Of a stretch of DNA of 64,000 nt, positions 1 to 8,560 are shown piece after piece. This DNA comes from Coleofasciculaceae cyanobacterium (GTDB lineage Bacteria > Cyanobacteriota > Cyanobacteriia > Cyanobacteriales > Xenococcaceae), in assembly GCA_036703275.1 (NCBI GenBank), contig DATNPK010000069.1, forward strand, positions 23,197 through 87,196, read 5' to 3'. Position 1 is the first letter of the stretch. Each line of letters opens with the position of its first letter. Both the position numbers and the translations under genes were made by a program. A model generated the notes under the pieces. That model did not search any database and was not told where the DNA came from. It saw only the letters and a list, made by a program, of their open reading frames with translations.

Positions 1-1
1 A

Positions 2-388
2 GTTAAAGGAAACGGGGATAACAACTTTGGCATCGATAATACTGCTGCTAACGTCATCCGTATGGGGTCTGGTGACGACAGAATTATTGGAGAAGGAGTA
101 GATGCTTTTACTGGTTTTGGTGGTTCTGTTAATGGACCTGGCTTTATTAACTTGGACGAAGGCAATGATAAAATCTCTGGGTTTGGTCAGCAAATCGTCG
201 ATGGTGGTACTGGTACAGATCTAGCTGAATTTGAATTTAGCCTAGACGAATCAATAATTTTAGGCAGCAGCGATGCAAGCTCTATTGATATCACCGCAAA
301 TGAAGTAACCATGTCATTTACTAACGTAGAGGAATTTGCATTTGCTAACGGCTCTTTCACCTTCGATGAGTTGATTGCGTCTATTTGA
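2..388 (+). CDS. RTX-like calcium-binding protein, C-terminal part
   Basis: The frame is open from the first bases of the window, so the gene begins upstream and only its last ~128 codons are seen. The visible part has Gly/Asp-rich motifs of the RTX/hemolysin type (GSGDDRIIG near the start, then NLDEGNDKISGFG and GGTGTD), followed by an Asp/Glu-rich stretch without repeats that ends in FTFDELIAS. Proteins of this kind are usually secreted or cell-surface and bind calcium through GGxGxD nonapeptides. The repeats here are degenerate, so calcium binding is inferred. Partner genes and the secretion signal lie outside the window. Confidence 0.6.
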   Translation, partial: VKGNGDNNFGIDNTAANVIRMGSGDDRIIGEGVDAFTGFGGSVNGPGFINLDEGNDKISGFGQQIVDGGTGTDLAEFEFSLDESIILGSSDASSIDITANEVTMSFTNVEEFAFANGSFTFDELIASI

Positions 389-490
389 TTTAATTTGCTC
401 TAATACAGCCTGAAATTTATTGCTGCATTTAGAATCGCGCTGTGGGATACGCCCTGTCCTCATGGCAATCAAAGGATGACTGCTTATAAA

Positions 491-600
491 GCAAGTGATC
501 TATAGATTAGGACGTTAGTTATAAAACGAGCTATTAGCTGCGCAAAGCAAGGCAATGCTGCGTCGTCGTCTTACGACGCGCTGCGCTATTATTCTATTCG
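491..600 (+). repeat. Dispersed MITE-like repeat, truncated copy
   Basis: The stretch from GCAAGTGA to the inverted GCTGCGC/GCGCTGCGC core matches 58329-58478 closely, including the shared segment ACGTTAGTTATAAAACGAGC. This copy lacks the right-hand end (AGCTTTTGAGCGACGGG...) seen at 58475-58522, and the interior insert of that copy is shorter here. Confidence 0.7.
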
Positions 601-722
601 TCTACTGTTACATTATTTGAGATTTGATACCGTGCAATTTTCTGTTTAATAGCATTATGCACTCACCAACGCCAATCAAAAATCAAAACATAGGACATTG
701 CCACTGGGGCTTCTTAGATTAA

Positions 723-749
723 TACGAAGCTAAAGTTAAAAAGGATTTA
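723..749 (+). repeat. 27-bp repeat, copy 1 (copy 2 at 4802)
   Basis: The sequence starts TACGAAGCTAAA and ends AAAAAGGATTTA, and matches 4802-4828 at about 24 of 27 positions. The second copy lies exactly at the truncated end of the IS630 transposase remnant, so it may mark an element boundary or deletion scar. Confidence 0.5.
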
Positions 750-1052
750 CGGTCAGCGATAATCAAAAAGTTCCAGGTGATATGACTGTGATAAATATTT
801 ATGCTGCGGTTGAAGAATTTTGGCGATCGCTACACGCCTTGGCGTAGCCAAGATCGCATTTGAAAAAAAGCCGATTGTAACCAGCGATTGCTAACTGAAA
901 CAAGCGATTACTGTTCCGCTTGCTGTCCTTAATCTAAACTCCAGTTACGTTTATTTCTTTGGTGTTTGATGTTGTTGATGTATGGAAATACTTCACAATT
1001 AGAAACATTATCTAACTGAGAAAATCAACCGCGATTGCTCTATCTTTGCAGA

Positions 1053-1859
1053 CTATCCCCGAATACCATTGACATAAGCACCGGTCAAATCATGCTGTGG
1101 TGCAGTGAAAATTTGTTCTACCGTACCATATTCGATTAATCTTCCTACTTCTGCCTGTACCCAAAACAGGGCAGCGTAATCGGCAATTCGTCTTGCTTGT
1201 GCGAGATTGTGAGTGACAATTACTACTGTGTAACGTCCCCGCAGACTGGCAATTAAATCCTCCACTACTCCACTAGAAATCGGATCGAGTGCGCTACAGG
1301 GTTCGTCGAATAGTAAAACTTCGGGTTGCAGCACTAAAGCACGGGCAATACATAATCGCTGCTTTTGTCCGCCAGATAGAGATAGGGCTGAGGTATGGAG
1401 TCGATCCTTGACTTCTTGCCACAGTCCGACATCTTGCAGGGTAGTTTCAATTAAGCGATGAAGTCGATCGCGTTTTTTAATTCCGTGTTCTTGTAGGGGA
1501 AATGCCAGATTCTTCCAAATAGAGAAGGGGAAAGGATTAGGCTTTTGAAAGATCGTACCTACTCGCCGACGTAGAGCGATCGCATCAATGGGATGATGGA
1601 GAATTTCCACCCCATCTAAGCTAATGCTACCCGTAACTTTGGTATGGGGAATTAAATCCGTCAAGCGGTTGAGACAACCTAAAAAACTGGTTTTGCCACA
1701 GCCAGAAGGACCTACCAAAGCGGTAATTTTACCTGCCTCGATGGGCATGGTTACGTCTGTAAAAGCGGTTTTTTTCCCGTAAGCTAAACTCAGTCCCTGA
1801 GTCTGAATTGCAGGCAGAGATAATTGATTATTAGGTAAAAGTTGTGATTTATTTCTCAA
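1053..1859 (-). CDS. pstB: Phosphate ABC transporter ATP-binding protein PstB
   Basis: ATPase of the high-affinity phosphate importer PstSCAB, on the cytoplasmic face of the inner membrane. Walker A (GPSGCGKTS), the ABC signature LSGGQKQRLCIARAL and Walker B VLLFDEPCSALDP are all present, and it is near the family's usual length. The longest frame begins at a TTG at 1883, but a GGAGG lies 8 nt before another TTG at 1859. That TTG overlaps the pstA stop as TTGA, the typical coupled arrangement, so I place the start at 1859 (268 residues). It is the last gene of arsR-pstS-pstC-pstA-pstB; no phoU follows. The signature has K where many PstB have Q (GGQQQR), which is tolerated. Confidence 0.95.
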   Translation of the reverse strand: MRNKSQLLPNNQLSLPAIQTQGLSLAYGKKTAFTDVTMPIEAGKITALVGPSGCGKTSFLGCLNRLTDLIPHTKVTGSISLDGVEILHHPIDAIALRRRVGTIFQKPNPFPFSIWKNLAFPLQEHGIKKRDRLHRLIETTLQDVGLWQEVKDRLHTSALSLSGGQKQRLCIARALVLQPEVLLFDEPCSALDPISSGVVEDLIASLRGRYTVVIVTHNLAQARRIADYAALFWVQAEVGRLIEYGTVEQIFTAPQHDLTGAYVNGIRG

Positions 1860-2749
1860 GATACAATCCTCCGAGCTAACCAAAACTGCGCTATCCCAGT
1901 TGCCATGGCATTAATCAGTAACAATAAAATTAACAACACCAAGGCAGAAGCATAGGCGTTAGCATCTCCACCCGCTACATTCATCGAGAGATCGAAAATA
2001 TGAACCGAGAGCGATCGCCCAGAATCTAGTAATGACTCTGGCATCCGATCTACATAACCACTGGTAAAAATTAGGGCTGCGGTTTCGGCGATCGCCCGAC
2101 CAATGCCCAGAACTAAACCTACAATTAGTCCAGGTGTAGCTGCGGGTAAAAGCAGTTTCCATAAGGTAGCGGTGCGAGATATGCCCAAAGCAGCAGCCCC
2201 CAAGCGATATTCGGCTGGCACGGCGCGGAATCCCGCTTCTGTAGAGCGAATCAGGATCGGTAACACCATACAAGCTAGGGTTAAGCCACCAGACAAGATG
2301 GAAAAACCCAACCCCAAGGTAATGGAGAAAAAGGCATTACCAAACAAGCCAAAGACGATCGACGGTACTCCTGCCAAAATATCCAAGCTGCGACGTATCA
2401 AACGTCCAAAGAGACTTTCAGTGCTGGTAAACTCTGCTAATAGTACAGAAGTTCCCAAGCCAAGGGGCAGAGAAACCCCCAGACAAACTGCCAAAATCAG
2501 ACCAGTAGATACCAGAATCGGTGCAATTCCTCCTTCTCGTCCTGCATTTTGGGGTGTGGTGGTCAGAAATTCCCAAGATAGTTGCCCCAGTCCATGCCAA
2601 AGAATATCCCCTAAAATCCAGCAAAAACCTGCCGTTACACCTAGAGCGATCGCCCAAAAAATAAGAGTGGGTAGTAGTACGGAATTTTGTTTGGATACAA
2701 CATTTAAGAGTGAAGTTAAGGCAGAGGGTTTGGAAGTCATATTACTCAT
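1856..2749 (-). CDS. pstA: Phosphate ABC transporter permease PstA
   Basis: Inner-membrane permease of the phosphate importer. It has about six hydrophobic segments, the binding-protein-dependent transport motif around GAAALGISRTATLWKLLLP (the EAA loop contacting PstB), and the PstA-type TSGYVDRMPESL loop. Length (297 residues) is normal. Its start overlaps the pstC stop by 8 nt (ATG at 2749, a second in-frame ATG at 2740), and its stop overlaps the proposed pstB start. Together these show a tightly coupled operon. Confidence 0.94.
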   Translation of the reverse strand: MSNMTSKPSALTSLLNVVSKQNSVLLPTLIFWAIALGVTAGFCWILGDILWHGLGQLSWEFLTTTPQNAGREGGIAPILVSTGLILAVCLGVSLPLGLGTSVLLAEFTSTESLFGRLIRRSLDILAGVPSIVFGLFGNAFFSITLGLGFSILSGGLTLACMVLPILIRSTEAGFRAVPAEYRLGAAALGISRTATLWKLLLPAATPGLIVGLVLGIGRAIAETAALIFTSGYVDRMPESLLDSGRSLSVHIFDLSMNVAGGDANAYASALVLLILLLLINAMATGIAQFWLARRIVS

Positions 2750-3620
2750 AGAGATGACTCCTACTCATAGCTTCAGCTAAGGCTACCAATAGAGCGATCG
2801 CAATCATTAATAACAAACCACTGACAAATAATGCCGAACGGTGATTTCCCGTAGCGTAAGCCATTTCTAAAGCGATGTTGGCAGTCAGGGTACGAACGGG
2901 GTCGAATAAGCTGGTGGGGGTCTGAACTACGTTGCCACAAACCATTAATACCGCCATTGTCTCCCCAATTGCCCGTCCCGTACCTAAAATCAAACCAGTG
3001 AATAAACCAGATTTGGCAGCAGGGATAATCACACTGCGAATTGTTGCCCAGGGAGAAATACCTAAAGCTGCTGCACCTTGAAAATATTCTGGGGGAACTT
3101 CGGTAAAACTTGCCTCTGCGGTTAAAGCAATGGTGGGCAAGATCATCAGAGTTAAAATGGCGATTCCCGCTAACAAGCTAGTTCCTGGTGCTTGAAGTTG
3201 ATTAATCAGTGGTACGAGAACCACTAAACCCCAAAAGCCATAAACCACCGAAGGAATACCTGCGAGTAACTCGATTAACTGCCGATACAATCTGGCAATT
3301 ATAAGAGGGGCATAATACTGACAAAATATTGCCGAACCAATTCCCAAAGGTGCAGCCAACAGTACCGAACCAAAAGTTACCAACAGACTTGCCCACAGCA
3401 TCGGCATCAGGTTATACAAGCCTTCAACGGGATGCCAAGACGGATCGCTAACAAAACTCCACCAGCCCACTTGTTGCAATACTGGTAGTGCTTCGAGTAA
3501 TAGGAATACGGTAATTAAGATAACGATAATCCCCGTAATTAAAGCTAATAGCCGTAAACTCCACAGGAGCAAGATATCACTTTGAGATGGGGACAAAATC
3601 TTGGTTTTTAATAATGTCAT
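2742..3620 (-). CDS. pstC: Phosphate ABC transporter permease PstC
   Basis: Second permease of the phosphate importer, with about six membrane segments and the EAA-loop motif (QGAAALGISPWATIRSVIIP) followed by GRAIGETMAVLMVCGN, typical of PstC. The open frame extends to a TTG at 3647, but the first ATG is at 3620 (292 residues), still 44 nt inside pstS. An overlap this long is unusual, and no good Shine-Dalgarno sequence is visible before either start. A start nearer the pstS stop (TTG codons around 3600) cannot be excluded. Confidence 0.92.
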   Translation of the reverse strand: MTLLKTKILSPSQSDILLLWSLRLLALITGIIVILITVFLLLEALPVLQQVGWWSFVSDPSWHPVEGLYNLMPMLWASLLVTFGSVLLAAPLGIGSAIFCQYYAPLIIARLYRQLIELLAGIPSVVYGFWGLVVLVPLINQLQAPGTSLLAGIAILTLMILPTIALTAEASFTEVPPEYFQGAAALGISPWATIRSVIIPAAKSGLFTGLILGTGRAIGETMAVLMVCGNVVQTPTSLFDPVRTLTANIALEMAYATGNHRSALFVSGLLLMIAIALLVALAEAMSRSHLYE

Positions 3621-4419
3621 GGACTTGTGGCGACTGGGCAAATTCAATAAATTCCTGATCTAACCCTTGGGGTTGGGTTTTAGTAACCAAATTTAAAGGA
3701 CGGGAAAGGGGAAAGGTTTCATTTTGAATATTCCCTGTGGTAGCAGCAATCTCATTGAGGGGTAATAACTTGATGGGAACGCCGTTATTAATACTAAATT
3801 CAGCCGTACCAATGGATACATAACCGATCGCGTTGGGATTACCTGTTACTGTCTTAATCCCCTGTTGATTGTCCCCAATAACCACCGATGCTTTAACCTG
3901 GCTATTTTCTAGTTCAAAATAATCTAAAAATAATTCCAGAGTAGAACGTCCTTCTGCTTTATTCACTACAGTAATCGGTGCATTGTTGCCTCCAACCTGT
4001 TGCCAGTTGTCAATCTTACCCGTGTAGATCTCAACAATTTGTTCATCTGACAGAGATTGAGCGGGATTATCTTGGTGCAGAATTACCCCAATTCCGTCAC
4101 GGGCGATCGCAAAACTTTGTAAGTCTTTTTCTTCTTCTTTGAGACTGCGAGACACCATACCGATATCCGCTACTCCATTACGGGCATCGGCAATCCCGCG
4201 AGAAGAACCCCCTGTCTGTACGTCCACTCGCACATCGGGATGTTCCGCTTCAAATTGTTTGCCAATTTCTGCTGCTAGGGGTGCTACCGTACTAGAACCC
4301 GTTAAGACTAATTTTCCCTGTAACTTATCTGCTGTAGGAGAAGATTGAGTACAGGCTGGTAATCCCAAACCAATAGTTAAAGCGATCGCCATGAAGGCTG
4401 ATTTTTTGAGTTTTTTCAT
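3577..4419 (-). CDS. pstS: Phosphate-binding periplasmic lipoprotein PstS
   Basis: Captures phosphate and delivers it to PstC/PstA. The longest frame starts at 4485 within arsR, but the ATG at 4419 begins a clean signal sequence (MKKLKKSAFMAIALTIGLG) ending in the lipobox LPAC, so the mature protein is probably a lipoprotein anchored by Cys23. The phosphate-binding signature TGSSTVAPL and the GGSSRG segment are present. At about 280 residues it is of the shorter PstS type. It lies 19 bp downstream of arsR, so the two are probably co-transcribed. Confidence 0.93.
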   Translation of the reverse strand: MKKLKKSAFMAIALTIGLGLPACTQSSPTADKLQGKLVLTGSSTVAPLAAEIGKQFEAEHPDVRVDVQTGGSSRGIADARNGVADIGMVSRSLKEEEKDLQSFAIARDGIGVILHQDNPAQSLSDEQIVEIYTGKIDNWQQVGGNNAPITVVNKAEGRSTLELFLDYFELENSQVKASVVIGDNQQGIKTVTGNPNAIGYVSIGTAEFSINNGVPIKLLPLNEIAATTGNIQNETFPLSRPLNLVTKTQPQGLDQEFIEFAQSPQVHDIIKNQDFVPISK

Positions 4420-4438
4420 CGAGAAATTTCTTGATTTG

Positions 4439-4750
4439 TTATTCAAAAGACAGGAGACAACAACCCAAATCGATCGCTCGACCAACGTTTTTCTGTCTAG
4501 TGGTCGCTACAAAATGATAGAGTACCGCCTTACCATCTCTGGTTGCCTTTACCAAACCTGAGTCCCGTAAAATTTTTAAGTGATGGGATAACAAACTCTG
4601 CTCTAACCCCAAAACAGCATTAATTTCCCCAACGTGCTTGGGTTCTTGCATCAGAATTTGCAGGACAGATAAACGGGTTGAATCTGCTAGAACTTTAAGT
4701 TTGTCCGCGCAGTTAGCATTGATATTGTCCATTTGAGCCAAACTAGACAT
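4439..4750 (-). CDS. ArsR/SmtB-family repressor upstream of pstSCAB
   Basis: Small winged-helix dimeric repressor of 103 residues. It has the ArsR core (KVLADSTRLSVLQILM) and recognition helix LEQSLLSHHLKILRDSGLV. The classic ELCVCDL arsenite-binding motif is absent; the equivalent stretch is KHVGEIN. Cysteines occur at residue 14 and as a vicinal pair at 97-98, which could form an alternative metalloid or redox site (inference). It is the first gene of the phosphate-transport operon, and a near-consensus ArsR operator lies 13 bp upstream of its ATG. It probably represses itself and pstSCAB. The inducer is unknown; arsenite or another thiol-reactive signal is possible because Pst also imports arsenate. 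Confidence 0.88.
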   Translation of the reverse strand: MSSLAQMDNINANCADKLKVLADSTRLSVLQILMQEPKHVGEINAVLGLEQSLLSHHLKILRDSGLVKATRDGKAVLYHFVATTRQKNVGRAIDLGCCLLSFE

Positions 4751-4762
4751 GAATTAGAATTG

Positions 4763-4782
4763 ATATGAATAAATATTCATAT
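4763..4782 (-). promoter_or_regulatory. ArsR/SmtB-type operator of the arsR-pst operon
   Basis: ATATGAATA-AA-TATTCATAT is a perfect inverted repeat with 9-bp arms and a 2-bp centre. It matches the inner part of the 12-2-12 operator of ArsR/SmtB repressors (TGAA...TTCA arms). It sits 13-32 bp upstream of the arsR start codon, where a bound repressor would block transcription of the whole operon. Confidence 0.82.
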
Positions 4783-4801
4783 TTTGGCAATTTAACACAG
4801 A

Positions 4802-4828
4802 TACGAAGCTAAACAGAAAAAGGATTTA
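4802..4828 (+). repeat. 27-bp repeat, copy 2
   Basis: Nearly identical to 723-749. It abuts the end of the broken IS630 transposase frame and may represent flanking DNA or an element boundary. Confidence 0.45.
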
Positions 4829-5307
4829 AGTTTTGTAGTAAAAGTTGAATGAAGTTGAAGCTATTATCCTTAACCCTTTAGAAATTGTCCGAGGGCTAAT
4901 AGGCTCTCCCCACAACACAGCCATTTGACACTGTGTTTTTTCACCATTCCGTTCGGCAAATTTCTCGAATGCTTGCCAATCAGTTATTTTCGCTTTTGTA
5001 CGCTTAGGGCGGTTCGATAATGGATGATAATCCCCTGTTTCTTGCCTTCGCTTAAGCCATATGCCAATCACGGATTCACGGATAAACCGCACTCCGCCCT
5101 TCGGTCTCGGAGCGGTATGCTTTAGCATTTGCGAAGCTTATCCTTTAGGACTAACTTCGGGTCGCGCTTCGCGTCGTCCTTTAGGACAAATCAATTGTAT
5201 TTCGGCAAAGAATGAAATATTTCGGCTGCTTGGCTTTTCTTCCATCCATCTAACTCGAGCGCTCGAATTACTTTTTGGCGTAAATCATAACTGTAGGCTT
5301 TTGCCAT
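4826..5307 (-). pseudogene. IS630-family transposase remnant, interrupted and truncated
   Basis: Two pieces of an IS630 N-terminal region are visible on the minus strand. The first (from ATG 5307) reads MAKAYSYDLRQKVIRALEL, continues with an HTH segment (KKSQAAEIFH) and reaches the codons for NTIDL with a small frame disturbance. The second resumes with WLKRRQETGDYHPLSNRP and TISKGLR. Between them lies about 130 bp of the dispersed CCTAAAGGA repeat (5059-5187). After GLR the reading frame diverges and stops at 4826, so the whole DDE catalytic domain is missing. The element is dead. Confidence 0.85.
5059..5187 (+). repeat. CCTAAAGGA-type palindromic repeat inserted in the IS630 gene
   Basis: It separates codons that are adjacent in IS630 transposases (IDL / WLKRRQ). 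It contains GGATAAACCGCACTCCGCCC followed by TTCGGTCTCGGAGCGGTATGC, which recurs with one mismatch in reverse orientation at about 47675-47720, and several TCCTTTAGGAC/GCGTCG hairpin units. The boundaries are estimated from where transposase coding sequence resumes. Confidence 0.7.
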
Positions 5308-5366
5308 TTCTTCTGCTTAGTTTTGTTTACTTTATCTTACCTTTTGTCCTAACACTCACGACTTTA

Positions 5367-5413
5367 CTATAGCTTTTGATCGACGTGTCTTAACCTTTGT
5401 TTCGAGTGCTATA
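5367..5413 (+). repeat. Putative IS630 end, shared with the MITE at 58475-58522
   Basis: Begins CTATAGCTTTTGATCGACG and ends TTTCGAGTGCTATA. The same ~48 bp, with a few substitutions, forms the right end of the intergenic element at 58336-58522. It lies 60-106 bp upstream of the IS630 transposase start, where an IS end is expected. Confidence 0.55.
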
Positions 5414-5415
5414 CC

Positions 5416-5859
5416 TCACGCCTCATCCCTTTTTTTAATTGCGTATTCTTTGAATCGCTCTAGATCCGCCATTACGGTAGACTCTACCACTTCCCCGATT
5501 AAGCGATCCATTAGTTTACCAATAATACCTGGTACAGCATAAGCAAAAGTCATTTTTACAATACTGTAGTCTTTGCGATCGTAAAAGCGAATCGCTCCCT
5601 TGTTGGGTAAACCATCCACAGAGCGCCATTCAATTATCTGCTCTGGCACAACCTGGACAATACGAGATAACCACGTAAAGTTAAAACCGCCACTAGCCAA
5701 TTTCCAACGTGATAGTTCAGGATTATCTTCTAAAATTTTGACAGACTCAATCCATTTCATCCAAATAGTCATCTGTTCGAGATCCGACCAGAGACTCCAT
5801 ACCAATTCAATTGGTACAGGGACTTCAATTTGTACTGAATGTTCTAGCCAGTCTGTCAT
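5416..5859 (-). CDS. SRPBCC (polyketide cyclase/dehydrase) family protein
   Basis: A 147-residue helix-grip protein. The sequence begins HSVQIEVPVPIELVWSLWSD and has the (WxxWI)ESVK and GIIGKLMDRLIGEVVESTV segments seen in cyclase/dehydrase-type SRPBCC proteins that sit next to zds in many cyanobacteria. It is 110 bp downstream of zds on the same strand. A role in binding or delivering a hydrophobic intermediate in the carotenoid branch is possible, but the biochemical function is not shown by the sequence. Confidence 0.8.
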   Translation of the reverse strand: MTDWLEHSVQIEVPVPIELVWSLWSDLEQMTIWMKWIESVKILEDNPELSRWKLASGGFNFTWLSRIVQVVPEQIIEWRSVDGLPNKGAIRFYDRKDYSIVKMTFAYAVPGIIGKLMDRLIGEVVESTVMADLERFKEYAIKKRDEA

Positions 5860-5969
5860 CTTTCAAAAAAATATATTTTTCAAATTATCCCATAAATAAC
5901 GATACAGGAGGTTGCGGTTCAACAGTTGTGTTGCTTGTCAAGTTGTTGAATTCCCAGGGTTTGCGATCG

Positions 5970-7427
5970 CTATACCGCTACAGCCTTAAGCTGCTCGGCA
6001 TTGACTAAGATAGCTTTAGCTGCTTGTTTGCCAGACAAGGTTGCCCCTTCCATACTATCGATATAGTCCTGTTGAGTATAGCTACCTGCTAAAAAGAAAT
6101 TACTTACGGGAGTTTGCTGAGGTGGACGATAAGGATCCATCCCTGGTGCTTCACGATATAGCGATTGAGCCAGTTTTACTACGCTATACCAAGTCATATT
6201 CAATTCCCGTGAGGAAGGAAATAACTTATGTACCTGTTCTAAAACATGGTTAGCAATATCTTCATTTTTTTCTTTGATAAAGGGATCGCCTGGAGTTAAA
6301 ACTAGCTGGAGTAATGAACCTTCTCCTGGCTTATAATAATTTCCTGGACTAGCTAAGGCTAGATCGGCAAAGCAAGAAAAATCTGCATCAGGAGTATAAA
6401 GTAGGTTATCAATACCAGCAGCCTGTTCTAATTGTTGGCGGCTATTGGCATCATTTAGCTCAGTCACCCAACCGTCAAAACGTAGCTGTACCGTAGCCAC
6501 AGGAACTGTATCTAACTTATATATATTGTCAAATTCAGACCATTTACGCCACTGTTGAGGAATTACTTTCTTAATCCCTGGAACATCACAAGCACAGACA
6601 TAGGCATCGGCTCTAATAGTTGTTTCTGTTTCTCCGTTAGCCACCACAATTCCTGTAACTTTAGTGGTGTCTTCAAAGTCCTCGAATAAAATTTCTCTCA
6701 CACTGCGACGGGTATGAATTTTAGTTCCCCGCGCTGTTAAATAATCAACAATCGGCTTATGTAGATATTCACTAGGCGAGCCTTCTAACATTCGCAAAAC
6801 GGAAGCTTCAGTTTTAGTTGCGAAAAACTGAAAAATAGTTAACATACAGCGCGCAGAAATATTTTCTGTATCAATAAAACCCAAAGCATAAGCAATAGGA
6901 TCCCACATTTTTCTCAGGCTGCCGTTGTTTCCTCCGTGACTACGAAACCAATCGGCAAAGCTAATAGAATCTAAACCACGAATGGTTTTCATTGCTCCTT
7001 CGGAGTCGATTAAAGCTCTGACAATAGGACTCGTCCCCAAAGCCAAAGAGTTTGCGGCTTTGTCAACTGCTGAAAGCTGAGACGTGGTAAAAAAAGCCTT
7101 TAAACCATTAAACGGAGCCCCAGTAAGAAAGCGAAAATCTAGCTCCCCAACTCGACCACCTTCGTTGATAAAAGTATGGGTATGCTGTTTTAGACGCAGA
7201 TGATCGATCGCTCCTACCTTTGTCATTAACTCAAACAAATTATAGTAGCAGCCAAAAAAAACGTGCAGCCCCATTTCTAAGTGATTACCGTCTTTATCGA
7301 GCCAACTACCTACTTTCCCACCCACAAAAGGACGAGATTCAAATATTTCTACTTCAGCACCTGCATCAACTAAATCAATAGCTGTTGCCATGCCTGCTAA
7401 TCCTGCACCAACAATTGCTACACGCAT
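5970..7427 (-). CDS. zds: 9,9'-di-cis-zeta-carotene desaturase
   Basis: FAD-dependent desaturase that converts zeta-carotene to lycopene-level intermediates on the thylakoid or plasma membrane. The N-terminal dinucleotide-binding motif [17 protein letters not shown] is followed by [14 protein letters not shown], characteristic of plant/cyanobacterial CrtQ/Zds. The C-terminal carotenoid-oxidoreductase motif appears as [19 protein letters not shown]. At 485 residues it is full length. The SRPBCC gene follows in the same direction, and a conserved hypothetical gene precedes it by 64 bp. Confidence 0.95.
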   Translation of the reverse strand: MRVAIVGAGLAGMATAIDLVDAGAEVEIFESRPFVGGKVGSWLDKDGNHLEMGLHVFFGCYYNLFELMTKVGAIDHLRLKQHTHTFINEGGRVGELDFRFLTGAPFNGLKAFFTTSQLSAVDKAANSLALGTSPIVRALIDSEGAMKTIRGLDSISFADWFRSHGGNNGSLRKMWDPIAYALGFIDTENISARCMLTIFQFFATKTEASVLRMLEGSPSEYLHKPIVDYLTARGTKIHTRRSVREILFEDFEDTTKVTGIVVANGETETTIRADAYVCACDVPGIKKVIPQQWRKWSEFDNIYKLDTVPVATVQLRFDGWVTELNDANSRQQLEQAAGIDNLLYTPDADFSCFADLALASPGNYYKPGEGSLLQLVLTPGDPFIKEKNEDIANHVLEQVHKLFPSSRELNMTWYSVVKLAQSLYREAPGMDPYRPPQQTPVSNFFLAGSYTQQDYIDSMEGATLSGKQAAKAILVNAEQLKAVAV

Positions 7428-7491
7428 TAAATTTATAATTCCCGAAAAGCAGTATCTTTACAGATTGTAATATATATCCCTGCTCTTCTGG

Positions 7492-8124
7492 CTATTCTTC
7501 GCCAAATGTTTTGAGCTTATTAAAAAAGGATGATACGTCTGGTAGAGGAATAAACTGGTCAATCCTCTTACTCCCCCCAGTAAATTCTGACTTAGATTTA
7601 TCAGATAGTCCTAAAGCTGAAATCAAGGACATATTATTTTCTGCGGAATGATTAGTGTTTTTAAAGGCTTTTTCTAAGTTGAGTATATTTTTGTCGGCTA
7701 TGACAAAAGTTTGTTTCGCTGGAGTTTTTACTCGTGTTGGCTTTACCAAAGTTGCAAATTCAGCTTCTGGCAGTTCTGCCTGCTCTAAGGCTACTGTTGC
7801 TTGAGTTGCGTCTGCTGTTAAATCTGATAAATCGTTCAGATGCTTGGGCAATTTGCGACAGATTAACCGTTCAAACTCATAGGTAAAATGAGGGTTAGGA
7901 TTGCCAATACGCAGCCAGACGCTGAGAATATGCTCGATCGAAATAGCTTTATAGCGTCCTAGATACAGGGCTTCAATAGTTGCTAACCTAATCCAGCTAG
8001 CGTGATATAGGTCTAGCCAATACTTTAAAAGTTTTTCGGCATCATCACGCCCTAAATCGAAAGCATAACTATCAATCAAAGAACGAGCTTGAGCCAAGGA
8101 TAAATCTTGAGTTAGTTCAGTCAT
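7492..8124 (-). CDS. Conserved cyanobacterial hypothetical protein
   Basis: A 210-residue soluble protein without signal peptide or membrane segments. The first ~110 residues form a helical region with the pattern YWLDLYHASWIRLATIEA and EHILSVWLRIG, then FEYERLICRKLP-like sequence (here TYEFERLICRKLP), as in a family common in cyanobacteria. The rest is low complexity and ends LPDVSSFFNKLKTFG. I recognise no catalytic motif. It lies immediately upstream of zds on the same strand and may share its transcript. Confidence 0.75.
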   Translation of the reverse strand: MTELTQDLSLAQARSLIDSYAFDLGRDDAEKLLKYWLDLYHASWIRLATIEALYLGRYKAISIEHILSVWLRIGNPNPHFTYEFERLICRKLPKHLNDLSDLTADATQATVALEQAELPEAEFATLVKPTRVKTPAKQTFVIADKNILNLEKAFKNTNHSAENNMSLISALGLSDKSKSEFTGGSKRIDQFIPLPDVSSFFNKLKTFGEE

Positions 8125-8560
8125 TGACTTTAGTTAGTAAATATCGCTTAAAAAAATACAAGTGTTTTTGGTTTGGTTAAATATTGAATTGATCTGATGA
8201 ACCTTAAAGTTATCGAATTACGATAAACTACTAGTGTAACGTTCAGCAAAAATCAGATATTCAGTTTATTCTAGCGATTAAATTCGGATGAATTTATAAC
8301 TTTGTCATAGCATTACATCCAGGTAAAAATTCCCAATCGCCGTATTGTCGATTAAATATAGTGAAAAATTTGCTTTTGATGAAGCAAACTTGTCCTAATC
8401 TTTGACCGTTGGTTAAGACAGTTAGTATTTAACTTAAACGATTTATTTCAGCCTTAGCGTACCCAAAAACTTTAAGAAAATTAGCATGGCTATTAATTTT
8501 TTAGAGCAGTTATTTCAGATTAAAATTATGGATTCCAACTTTTGTAGTGTATATGTTCTA
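8125..8560. other. Intergenic region between trpE and the zds-upstream gene
   Basis: About 435 bp, AT-rich. I see no gene, strong terminator hairpin or repeat. Promoters for the leftward hypothetical-zds unit are expected here but cannot be placed with confidence. Confidence 0.4.

Larger units (their letters stand above)
389..1052. other. Intergenic region with dispersed repeats
   Basis: No convincing gene was found here. It holds one copy of a MITE-like repeat (491-600), a 27-bp sequence at 723-749 that recurs almost unchanged at 4802-4828, and a small palindrome with a HIP1 site near 825-855. A short open stretch around 773-846 (ending at a TAG) could be a gene remnant but has no recognisable family. 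Confidence 0.5.

Noticed and set aside
2..388. Complete small RTX protein starting at ATG 62
   Set aside because: The frame is open to the window edge with in-frame similar composition upstream, so it is a truncated larger gene.
2103..2780. 225-codon plus-strand frame over pstA
   Set aside because: It is the antisense of a clearly coding permease; basic, proline-rich composition is typical of an antisense shadow.
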